A DNA stretch of 6,468 nt, taken from NCBI GenBank assembly GCA_023393045.1, contig JAEWMV010000171.1:1-6468 (forward strand), read 5' to 3'. This stretch comes from Bacillota bacterium (GTDB lineage: Bacteria; Bacillota; Clostridia; Christensenellales; CAG-138). The notes beneath the pieces are model-generated. The model made no database searches. It saw only the letters and a program-made list of their open reading frames with translations, and was not told the origin of the DNA. Shown here one piece after another: positions 1 to 5,699 of the stretch (position 1 is its first letter; each line of letters begins with the position of its first letter). Both the position numbers and the translations under genes were made by a program.

Positions 1-479
1 ATTTTGATAAGCCCGCCCGAGGCGCGCTGCAGCCGCGCGTAGAGGTCATAATCCGGATCGACAAGGTGCGCTTCGTTCTGCGCGCCACGCTTTGCGTAAG
101 AGAGAAAAGGCCCCTCAAGCGTGATGCCCGCAAGCTTCGCGCAGCCCTCCGGCGCAGTTTCGTAAAATCTGCGCGCCGTTTCGCACATTTTCGTCAGCTT
201 TTCCTCGCCAAGCGCGAGCGTCGCGGCCGAAAAGCGCGTGACGCCGTGTTGGAAAAGGAAGCGTGCCATCGCGACCCAGCCATCGTAGGGCGCGAAGGTG
301 AAGTCCAGACCGGAGTTGCCGTGCGTATGGATGTCGCAAAGGCCGGGGAGAAGATACGGCGCGTTTGCGACGTCGCCGCCCGGAATTTCGCGCGCGCGGA
401 CAACGACGCCATTTGCGATTTCAACCTCGCCAAAGCGTAAATCAAATGTATGGTTAAAGTATTTCGCCGCGATTTTCAT
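1..479 (-). CDS. nagA: N-acetylglucosamine-6-phosphate deacetylase, N-terminal part (cut by window edge)
   Basis: This enzyme removes the acetyl group from GlcNAc-6-phosphate, giving GlcN-6-phosphate and acetate in the cytoplasm, the last step of amino-sugar salvage before glycolysis or wall synthesis. About 159 residues are visible, running off the left edge. The small N-terminal beta domain leads into PGLCDIHTHGNSG (residues 45-57), where H51 and H53 match the metal-binding HxH of the amidohydrolase superfamily. LEGPF follows at 121-125; E122 matches the family's metal-ligand glutamate, and the nearby KRGAQN resembles the usual KGAHN. The start is ATG at 479, because H51 then lies at about the family distance from the N-terminus and no better in-frame start is seen. 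There is no Shine-Dalgarno sequence, and the predicted promoter would start transcription almost on the ATG. It is separated from the murQ-nagZ-murK operon by the MATE gene but belongs to the same pathway. The family call is secure; strict GlcNAc-6-P specificity is inferred from family and context. Confidence 0.92.
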   Translation of the reverse strand, partial: MKIAAKYFNHTFDLRFGEVEIANGVVVRAREIPGGDVANAPYLLPGLCDIHTHGNSGLDFTFAPYDGWVAMARFLFQHGVTRFSAATLALGEEKLTKMCETARRFYETAPEGCAKLAGITLEGPFLSYAKRGAQNEAHLVDPDYDLYARLQRASGGLIK

Positions 480-487
480 TCGTTTTT

Positions 488-516
488 ATTTTATCACGAC
501 GCAGTCCGTTTTTCAA
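488..516 (-). promoter_or_regulatory. Promoter for nagA (sigma-A type)
   Basis: On the minus strand, TTGAAA (511-516) is separated by exactly 17 bp from TAAAAT (488-493), and TG one base upstream of the -10 gives an extended -10 (TGATAAAAT). The predicted start point is around 479-481, at or next to the nagA ATG at 479, so the transcript would have essentially no 5' leader. Confidence 0.7.
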
Positions 517-522
517 CGAAAT

Positions 523-536
523 GCAGGAAATCCTGC
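523..536. repeat. Short inverted repeat between divergent promoters, possible operator
   Basis: GCAGGA, a 2-nt AA spacer and TCCTGC form a perfect 6+6 inverted repeat. It is followed directly by the 8-bp palindrome CGCATGCG (536-543). The pair sits between the nagA -35 (511-516) and the MATE -35 (565-570), a usual place for a regulator binding both promoters. No regulator gene is in the window, and a short repeat can arise by chance, so the role is only suggested. Confidence 0.35.
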
Positions 537-564
537 GCATGCGGTTACACCTATTTTGCGGCTA

Positions 565-593
565 TTGTCACACGACGCCGGGTATGATATGCT
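565..593 (+). promoter_or_regulatory. Promoter for the MATE transporter gene
   Basis: TTGTCA (565-570) and TATGCT (588-593) are separated by 17 bp. Transcription should begin near 600, about 28 nt before the ATG at 628. The in-frame ATG at 589 lies inside the -10 box, which is why the downstream start is preferred for the gene. Confidence 0.6.
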
Positions 594-627
594 GATACTC
601 GCGATTTCACGAAGAAAGCAGTTCAAT

Positions 628-2043
628 ATGGAACATTTAGGGCCCCGCGGGTACGCCGCATTCAGAAAGAAATTCATCGGCGACAGGGCGTTTTATGCCG
701 CGCTTGTCACTCTTTTGCTGCCCCTTGTCATCCAGCAGGGCATCACAAATTTCGTCAACCTTCTCGACAACGTGATGGTGGGCTCGCTCTCGACCGAATC
801 CATCTCGGGCGTGGCCATCGTCAACCAGCTCGTGTTCGTGTTCCAGCTTTCTATATTCGGCGCGCTCTCGGGCGCGTCCATATTCGGCGCGCAGTACGCG
901 GGCGTGAACGACCATGCGGGCATACGCTACACTTTCCGTTTCAAGCTGATGATCGGCCTTGTCATCACCGCCGCGGCGACGGCGCTCTTTAGCGCATACG
1001 GCGACAGGCTCGCCGCCCTCTACATACACGACACCGCGCAAAGCACCGCCTCGCCGGAATTGACCATGAGCGAAGCCAAAGGATATCTTTCCATCGCCCT
1101 GTGGGGGCTTTTCCCCTTCATGATCAGCCAGTGTTTTGGCAGCACGCTTCGCGAGATGGGCGAAACCAAGGCGCCCATGCGCGCGAGCGTCGCCTCCATA
1201 CTCGTGAACGCCACGCTCAATTATTTGCTCATCTACGGCAAATTCGGCTTCCCCAACATGGGCGTGCGCGGCGCGGCGCTGGCCACGGTGATCGCGCGCT
1301 TTGTGGAAACCGGCCTGCTCGTCGTTTATACTTATAAAAACAACGCAAAGCACCCCTTCATCACGGGCGCGCTCAAAAGCATGCGCATACCCAGCGCGTT
1401 AATCAAGAAGATATTCGTCACGGGCATGCCGCTGCTGGTCAACGAGTTCCTATGGAGTGCCGGCACGGCGCTCATCAACCAGAACTATTCGGTGCGCGGG
1501 CTTCAGGTGGTCGCCGCCACCAACATCACCTCCACCGTGTGGCAGCTTTTTGCCGTGATCATGTTCTCCATGGGCAGCGCCATCGCCATCATGGGCGGGC
1601 AAAAGCTCGGCGCGGGGGATATCGAGGGCGCGCGCGAGGACAACGCCAAGCTCATGTTCACCACCGTGGCGCTGCATCTGTTCATCGGCGTCATTATCAT
1701 CGCCTGCTCCGGCTTTATCCCGCTTATCTACAACGTGGGGGACGACGTGCGCGCGATGACGACGAAGCTGCTCGTCGTCGCCGGCTGCTCGCTTTGGCTC
1801 CACTCGCTCACGCACGCCGCGTATTTCACCATACGCGCGGGCGGAAAGACCATACTCACCTTCCTTTTTGACAGCGTGTTCACGTGGGTTGTGTCCCTGC
1901 CGCTCGCGTTCGTGCTGTGCAACCTCACAAGCCTTGACGTCGTGTGGGTGTACGCCTGTTTGCAGGCGTGCGACGCGATCAAGATCTGCATCGCCATGCC
2001 GCTTCTTATCAAGGGCACCTGGGCGAGGAATTTGATCGCGTAA
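628..2043 (+). CDS. MATE-family multidrug/metabolite efflux transporter
   Basis: This is a polytopic membrane protein of 471 residues, the usual MATE length, expected to export cationic or organic compounds using a sodium or proton gradient. Hydrophobic segments fall roughly at residues 22-42, 60-80, 105-125, 152-170, 186-205, 215-235, 262-285, 300-322, 343-365, 380-400, 412-431 and 436-460, the twelve helices of two MATE repeats. Typical motifs are LLDNVMVGSL in helix 1 and NATLNYLLIYGKFGFP plus MGVRGAALAT around helices 5-6. The reading frame stays open upstream as far as 298, but that stretch runs antisense to nagA and through the promoter, so ATG 628 is chosen; only a weak purine-rich site (around 611-618) precedes it. 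It is a single-gene unit with its own promoter and terminator, placed on the opposite strand between two blocks of amino-sugar salvage genes. Substrate is unknown; a link to wall metabolites is speculative. Confidence 0.9.
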   Translation: MEHLGPRGYAAFRKKFIGDRAFYAALVTLLLPLVIQQGITNFVNLLDNVMVGSLSTESISGVAIVNQLVFVFQLSIFGALSGASIFGAQYAGVNDHAGIRYTFRFKLMIGLVITAAATALFSAYGDRLAALYIHDTAQSTASPELTMSEAKGYLSIALWGLFPFMISQCFGSTLREMGETKAPMRASVASILVNATLNYLLIYGKFGFPNMGVRGAALATVIARFVETGLLVVYTYKNNAKHPFITGALKSMRIPSALIKKIFVTGMPLLVNEFLWSAGTALINQNYSVRGLQVVAATNITSTVWQLFAVIMFSMGSAIAIMGGQKLGAGDIEGAREDNAKLMFTTVALHLFIGVIIIACSGFIPLIYNVGDDVRAMTTKLLVVAGCSLWLHSLTHAAYFTIRAGGKTILTFLFDSVFTWVVSLPLAFVLCNLTSLDVVWVYACLQACDAIKICIAMPLLIKGTWARNLIA

Positions 2044-2056
2044 GTATCGATATGTC

Positions 2057-2088
2057 AAAGGCCGCCGAGATAAACAGGCGGCCTTTTT
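2057..2088 (+). terminator. Intrinsic terminator after the MATE gene
   Basis: AAAGGCCGCC (2057-2066) pairs perfectly with GGCGGCCTTT (2077-2086) around a 10-nt loop, and five T residues run from 2084 to 2088. It begins 14 nt after the MATE stop. On the other strand only a three-T tail is available, so termination of the converging murK transcript here would be weaker, though the shared hairpin may serve both. Confidence 0.9.
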
Positions 2089-2117
2089 ATGTATGCCGGA
2101 AGAAATGACGCGGCGCG

Positions 2118-3044
2118 CTATTGCGCGTTTGCCTCTTTTTCGCGCATAAGCTGCTTGAGCGCGTACGCCGCCGCGCCCTCCGCGGCGCGCGTGTAGAGCA
2201 CGAAGCACTCCGCGCGCGGAAAACGCTCCGCGACGAGCGCCTTGACGCGCATGCGAAGCGACCTGTTGCCGATGAGCACCGAGCCCGTGAGCGCGAGGCG
2301 CATGCAGGAGGAGGGAAGCTTGGAGAGCACGGCGGAAGCCGTGTCCGCGAGATCGAGCGCGGCTTTTTCCATGATCTGGCGCGCCGCATCGTCCCCCGAG
2401 GATACGGCGAGGCCCAAGAGCTGCGCGAGCGCGGCGATATCCCCCTTGGGGCGCGCGGGATCGGTGTAGTAGGCTGTGATGCCGCCGATATCGCGCTCTC
2501 CGGAAAGGTCACGCACGATGTCCGTCAGCTTCGTTTCGGGACCGCGCCCGTCGGACGCGCGCGCCACGGCCGCGAGCATATCGCGCCCGATCGCGTAGCC
2601 GCTGCCCCCGTCGTCAAACACATGGCCGCGCCCGCCCGCGCGGATGACCCTGCCCTCGCAGCGCGCGCAGCACACCGAGCCCGTGCCGGAGATGAGCGCC
2701 GCGCCGTCCCCTTCGCCATAGGCGGTGTCGAGCGTGTTCTCATGATCCCCCACGACCGCCACGGGGCAGGGTATGCCCGCGTCGACGAGGGATTCTCGCA
2801 CCTTTTCCGCCATTTCCGGCTCCCCCGCGCCCGCGCAGCCCGCGCGCACAGCGGCGCAGGCAAGCTCGTTTCGCCGCAGCACTGCGGCAAGCTCGCGCGC
2901 CGTGTCCTGCATGAGCGCCGCGCCTGCGAAGGGACTCAGCGGCCCCAGTCTTCCGCCGCCGATGCGCTCCCCCGTTTCCACGTCGATGAGCACATACTCC
3001 GTCTTGGTTCCGCCGCCGTCCACCCCCATCACAAAGCCAACCAT
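2118..3044 (-). CDS. murK: N-acetylmuramic acid / N-acetylglucosamine kinase (BadF/BadG/BcrA/BcrD-type ATPase family)
   Basis: This is probably a cytoplasmic kinase that phosphorylates MurNAc and GlcNAc at C6 using ATP, making the substrates of MurQ and NagA. The product is 308 residues. The N-terminal phosphate loop is DGGGTKT (9-15), with GDHEN at about 99-103 carrying the likely catalytic aspartate. ISGTGS (118-123) and FDDGGSGY (143-150) are the second phosphate and adenosine motifs of the actin-like ASKHA fold. The start is ATG 3044, preceded by GGGAGG at 7 nt spacing; an in-frame TTG at 3059 lies upstream of that ribosome site and is rejected. The start overlaps the end of nagZ by 16 bp, so translation is likely coupled. 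MurK of Clostridium acetobutylicum is the characterised precedent of a kinase in such an operon. From sequence alone it could be a GlcNAc-only kinase; the murQ-nagZ context favours the dual role. Confidence 0.85.
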   Translation of the reverse strand: MVGFVMGVDGGGTKTEYVLIDVETGERIGGGRLGPLSPFAGAALMQDTARELAAVLRRNELACAAVRAGCAGAGEPEMAEKVRESLVDAGIPCPVAVVGDHENTLDTAYGEGDGAALISGTGSVCCARCEGRVIRAGGRGHVFDDGGSGYAIGRDMLAAVARASDGRGPETKLTDIVRDLSGERDIGGITAYYTDPARPKGDIAALAQLLGLAVSSGDDAARQIMEKAALDLADTASAVLSKLPSSCMRLALTGSVLIGNRSLRMRVKALVAERFPRAECFVLYTRAAEGAAAYALKQLMREKEANAQ

Positions 3045-4033
3045 GTTTTCGCCTCCCAAATTCTATCGAGCGAGACTTCATGCTCCCGCCCGTTGAGTTC
3101 CTTATCCGCTATCGCCCGCTCCAACTCCTCGGCGCACTGCGCCGCAAGCGCCTGCGTGTGCGACACGAGCAGCAGATCCGCACCCGCCGCGGCCGCGCGC
3201 ACGGCGGCCTTTTTCGCGCCGTAGTGCTTGCCTACCGCGTCCATCTCTAGGCAATCCGTCATGACGACGCCCTGAAAACCCATCTCCTCCCGCAGCTCGC
3301 CCGTGAGAAGCCGCCGCGACATGGTGGAGGGATACTGCGCGTCGATATTGGGAAAAAGTATGTGCGCGCTCATCACAGCGCGTACTCCGGCCTTGAGCGC
3401 CGCGCGAAACGGCACGAGATGCCCCTCTCGAAGCTCTTCCAATGTAAAGTCGATCGCGGGCAGCTCCTTGTGCGTGTCGATATGCGTGCCGCCGTGCCCC
3501 GGGAAATGCTTGGCGCAGGCGAGCACGGCGCCGTCCATGAGGCCGCGCAGCATGGCGCAGCCGTATTTCGCAGCCTCCCCGGGCGTTCTTCCAAAGCTCC
3601 TGTCCCTCACGACGGGATTGCCGTTTTGGCAATCCACGTCCATCACGGGCGCGAGGTTAAAATTGACGCCGAGGCCGCGCAGGGTCTTTGCGATGAGAAG
3701 GCCGGCGTCATAAACGCGCTTTTCATCCCCGCTTGCGGCGAGCTCGCCCGCCGGGGGTGTATCGAGCATTGCCTTGGGAAGCCGCTGCACGCGGCCGCCT
3801 TCCTGATCGATGGCGATGAGCGCGCCCTTGCCGGAATTTTCGCGCGCGAGCGCGTGGAGCTCAGCGCAAAGCGCGCGAAGCTGCCCCTCATCTTCAATAT
3901 CGTCCGAAAAGAGTATGAAGTTACATATTCCGTATTTTCTTGAGAATGTTTTGTAATCATCCGTCATGTACGGACCCGGCGCGCCCACCATGAGCCGCGC
4001 GCCCGTCGAGCAAGGCATATCCATATCCTTCAT
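3029..4033 (-). CDS. nagZ: Beta-N-acetylglucosaminidase, glycoside hydrolase family 3 (NagZ type)
   Basis: This enzyme splits GlcNAc from GlcNAc-MurNAc disaccharides or muropeptides. The 334-residue protein is a single GH3 TIM-barrel domain. IDQEGGRVQR (75-84) is the substrate-binding loop, and KHFPGHG (175-181) leads into D186-T-H188, the Asp-His dyad used as acid/base by NagZ enzymes. VVMTDCLEM (256-264) holds the probable nucleophile D260. There is no signal peptide or lipobox, so it should act in the cytoplasm, unlike the secreted Bacillus NagZ; the substrate must therefore be imported. ATG 4033 overlaps the murQ TGA as ATGA and has GGAGG (4041-4045) at 7 nt spacing. The gene lies between murQ and murK, which supplies the pathway. 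The family is certain; the disaccharide rather than anhydro-muropeptide substrate is inferred, since anhMurNAc recycling genes are not seen. Confidence 0.93.
   Translation of the reverse strand: MKDMDMPCSTGARLMVGAPGPYMTDDYKTFSRKYGICNFILFSDDIEDEGQLRALCAELHALARENSGKGALIAIDQEGGRVQRLPKAMLDTPPAGELAASGDEKRVYDAGLLIAKTLRGLGVNFNLAPVMDVDCQNGNPVVRDRSFGRTPGEAAKYGCAMLRGLMDGAVLACAKHFPGHGGTHIDTHKELPAIDFTLEELREGHLVPFRAALKAGVRAVMSAHILFPNIDAQYPSTMSRRLLTGELREEMGFQGVVMTDCLEMDAVGKHYGAKKAAVRAAAAGADLLLVSHTQALAAQCAEELERAIADKELNGREHEVSLDRIWEAKTWLAL
3051..3057 (-). promoter_or_regulatory. murK ribosome binding site inside nagZ
   Basis: GGGAGG (3052-3057, minus strand) lies 7 nt before ATG 3044. It decides the murK start against the upstream in-frame TTG at 3059. 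The site lies within the last codons of nagZ, so its exposure probably depends on ribosomes finishing nagZ. Confidence 0.8.
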
Positions 4034-4854
4034 GGCTGCCCCTCCAAACGGCGTATGGCCTTGGCAGTATCATAAGCGCATTCTTCGAGCGCAGCGCGGG
4101 CCGCCTCCTCGCTTTTGCCCGATACCTGCGCGACGATGCGCACGCTACGCGCGCGCAATTTGTCGTTGACGGCCTTCATGTCGCTCATCACGCCGCCCTT
4201 GGCGTGGCCGAGCTTGACCATGACGGCGGTGGAAATCATGTTGAGCGCCATCTTCTGCGCGGTGCCGCACTTCATGCGCGTGGAGCCCGCGACCACCTCC
4301 GGCCCTGTGATGACGGCGATCTCCTGCTCCGCCGCGGCGGCGAGCTTTGTGCCCATGTTCGAGGTGAGCGCGGCCGTATACGCGCCGCGCCGCCGGGCTT
4401 CCGCGACGGCGGCGATGACGAAGCGCGCCCCGCCGCTGGCGCTGATGCCGATGACCGTGTCCTTTCCGTTGACGGCAAGCTTTTCCATGAGCGCGGCGCC
4501 CGCCTTCGCGTCGTCCTCCGCGCCCTCCACGGAGCGGGTGAGCGCCTCATATCCGCCCGCGATGTGGCCCTGCACCGTCTCGGGGGATACGCCGTAGGTG
4601 GGCGGGCACTCGGACGCGTCGAGCACGCCCAGCCTGCCGCTCGTCCCCGCGCCCACATAGATGAGCCTGCCCCCGCGCGAAACGCCCGCCGCCGCGGCGT
4701 CCGCGACCCTGGCGATGGAAACGAGCTCCCTTCGCACCGCGAGATGCACCTTTGCGTCCTCTTCGCTGATGACGCCCAAAAGCGTGAGCGTATCCAGCTT
4801 GTCAATCGAGGCGAACCTTTCGTCCTTTTTTTCGGTAAGCGGCAGTTCCGTCAT
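4030..4854 (-). CDS. murQ: N-acetylmuramic acid 6-phosphate etherase
   Basis: MurQ cleaves the D-lactyl ether of MurNAc-6-phosphate to give GlcNAc-6-phosphate and D-lactate in the cytoplasm. The 274-residue SIS-fold protein carries the family signature VGAGTSGRLGVLDASECPP (67-85). E82 and E113 (in EGAEDD) match the two glutamates essential in the E. coli enzyme. ISASG (137-141) and GPEVVAGSTRMKCGTAQK (185-202) bind the sugar phosphate and complete the signature. It is slightly shorter than the usual about 300 residues, but no core motif is missing. The start ATG 4854 overlaps the stop of the upstream DUF5131 gene (ATGA) and has AAGGAGG (4859-4865) 4 nt before it, inside the upstream coding sequence. 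Its stop likewise overlaps the nagZ start. This is the most diagnostic gene of the operon and marks it as MurNAc catabolism. Confidence 0.95.
   Translation of the reverse strand: MTELPLTEKKDERFASIDKLDTLTLLGVISEEDAKVHLAVRRELVSIARVADAAAAGVSRGGRLIYVGAGTSGRLGVLDASECPPTYGVSPETVQGHIAGGYEALTRSVEGAEDDAKAGAALMEKLAVNGKDTVIGISASGGARFVIAAVAEARRRGAYTAALTSNMGTKLAAAAEQEIAVITGPEVVAGSTRMKCGTAQKMALNMISTAVMVKLGHAKGGVMSDMKAVNDKLRARSVRIVAQVSGKSEEAARAALEECAYDTAKAIRRLEGQP
4041..4045 (-). promoter_or_regulatory. nagZ ribosome binding site inside murQ
   Basis: GGAGG on the minus strand, extended to GGAGGGG at 4039-4045, lies 7 nt before ATG 4033 within the last codons of murQ. It picks the first of three closely spaced in-frame ATGs (residues 1, 4 and 6) as the start. 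Confidence 0.75.
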
Positions 4855-5588
4855 GCGTCCTCCTTGTCGGGATTATAGTCGATACGCGCCTTTTTCGCCT
4901 GCGCGTGCTGGTATTTTCTCTCTATGCGATAGCTTCTGCCGTCCTTGATGAAATGCGCGCCGGTCTGCTTGAAATGAAAAGGCACGCCCGCCTCCACGCA
5001 TTGCTCCCTGATGGCAAGCACCCATGAAAAATCGCAGGGGCGCGCCTCCCGCCCCGACTCGCCGCCGACGATGACACCCGCTATCCACCTGCCCAGATGC
5101 GCCGAAAGGTCGATTTCTTCCAGCAGCGGCTCGCATATCAGGTATTTCTTCGCGACGGGCGCGTCCCGGAAGATGGGAAGGCGGTAATCCTCCATCGCCC
5201 GGTTCTCGCAGGTGCAGCCTATTTCCACGTTGGGATAGCCCCGTCCCCAGTCCGGCGGGACGCACGCGGCGAGGCGGTCGATACGCTTCGTGATAAAGAA
5301 GAAGCGGATGTCGTCCCTCTCGCGCATCATATCCCATGCCTCATCCCGCCACGCGTCCGCGTCCTCGAGAAGAAAATCCGAGGTAAAGCATGTGTATACC
5401 GTCGTGCCGGAAGGGATTTTATAGGAACCATTGCGCGCGCGCCTGACGGGCAGGCCGAAAGACGCCGTTTTTGCAACCAGCGACGCGTCGCGCTCATGCG
5501 CCGCGTCCGCACGGTACACATAACAGTTTTTGCAGCCCGCGCTCAGCTTATGGCAGCCGTGCCAAGGATTCCAAGTTACATCCGGCAT
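4851..5588 (-). CDS. DUF5131 / phage Gp37-Gp68 family protein with three-cysteine motif, function unknown
   Basis: This is a 245-residue protein of an uncharacterised family found in phages and many Firmicutes and Bacteroidetes. Its N-terminus reads WNPWHGC then LSAGCKNCY, giving C12, C19 and C22 (CX6CX2C), a spacing that suggests an iron-sulfur or radical-SAM-like cluster, which is inference. Other conserved-looking blocks are TCFTSDF (66-72), FFFITKR (96-102), IGCTCEN (123-129), GGESG (175-179) and FHFKQTGA (204-211). No signal peptide or membrane helix is seen. ATG 5588 is chosen because family members start just before the WNPWHGC block and an in-frame TGA lies a few codons upstream; no Shine-Dalgarno sequence precedes it. 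It is the first gene of the murQ-nagZ-murK operon, with its last codons forming the murQ ribosome site. Family assignment is firm; function and any link to MurNAc metabolism are unknown. Confidence 0.85.
   Translation of the reverse strand: MPDVTWNPWHGCHKLSAGCKNCYVYRADAAHERDASLVAKTASFGLPVRRARNGSYKIPSGTTVYTCFTSDFLLEDADAWRDEAWDMMRERDDIRFFFITKRIDRLAACVPPDWGRGYPNVEIGCTCENRAMEDYRLPIFRDAPVAKKYLICEPLLEEIDLSAHLGRWIAGVIVGGESGREARPCDFSWVLAIREQCVEAGVPFHFKQTGAHFIKDGRSYRIERKYQHAQAKKARIDYNPDKEDA
4859..4865 (-). promoter_or_regulatory. murQ ribosome binding site inside the DUF5131 gene
   Basis: AAGGAGG, nearly the full anti-16S complement, lies 4 nt before ATG 4854. The same bases encode part of the DKEDA tail of the upstream protein, so the two genes are physically locked together. 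Confidence 0.8.
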
Positions 5589-5643
5589 AATAAAAGAATA
5601 TCACCGGCGCGACGGGAGCGCAATACGGCGGAAAATTTTGGTG

Positions 5644-5671
5644 TTGACAAATCGGGCCGCGTTTGTATAAT
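5644..5671 (+). promoter_or_regulatory. Strong promoter of the T-box/trpB2 unit
   Basis: Perfect TTGACA (5644-5649) and perfect TATAAT (5666-5671) are separated by 16 bp. Transcription should begin near 5678, about 26 nt before the base of T-box Stem I. It is the best promoter in the window, as expected for a gene controlled by premature termination rather than initiation. Confidence 0.85.
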
Positions 5672-5697
5672 TATATATTAATTGAATAAAGCGACAA
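5670..5697 (-). promoter_or_regulatory. Probable promoter of the DUF5131-murQ-nagZ-murK operon
   Basis: On the minus strand, TTGTCG (5692-5697) is followed after 16 bp by a perfect TATAAT (5670-5675). Transcription should start near 5663, leaving a leader of about 75 nt before ATG 5588. The -10 overlaps the -10 of the divergent T-box promoter. The -35 match is only 4 of 6, so this promoter is less certain than its partner. Confidence 0.5.
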
Positions 5698-5699
5698 AC

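Noticed and set aside
565..588. TATGAT (583-588) as the -10 for the TTGTCA at 565-570
   Set aside because: Spacing would be only 12 bp; TATGCT at 588-593 gives the proper 17 bp spacing.
298..627. Upstream extension of the MATE reading frame
   Set aside because: It overlaps nagA in antisense and both divergent promoters, and adds sequence with no MATE similarity; MATE proteins of this length begin near residue 1 of the 628 start.
637..1353. Minus-strand open frame (238 codons) opposite the MATE 5' half
   Set aside because: Charged, repetitive shadow translation of a membrane-protein gene; no promoter, ribosome site or motif.
1450..2208. Minus-strand open frame (252 codons) opposite the MATE gene, crossing its terminator
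   Set aside because: It runs through the terminator hairpin and into the 3' end of murK in another frame and is composed of Arg/His/Gly-rich sequence with no recognisable domain.
3045..3059. TTG start for murK five codons upstream
   Set aside because: The GGGAGG ribosome site lies between this TTG and ATG 3044, so it serves the ATG; the DGGGTKT loop then sits at the normal distance from the N-terminus.
2121..3224. Long plus-strand open frame (367 codons) opposite murK and the end of nagZ
   Set aside because: It is antisense to two clearly recognised genes, has Arg/Ala/His-rich low-information content and no ribosome site; GC-rich codon bias leaves antisense frames open.
4851..5588. Prophage remnant, because the family carries phage names (Gp37/Gp68)
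   Set aside because: The gene is intact, fused into a metabolic operon by overlap, and no other phage gene or attachment-like repeat is seen nearby.
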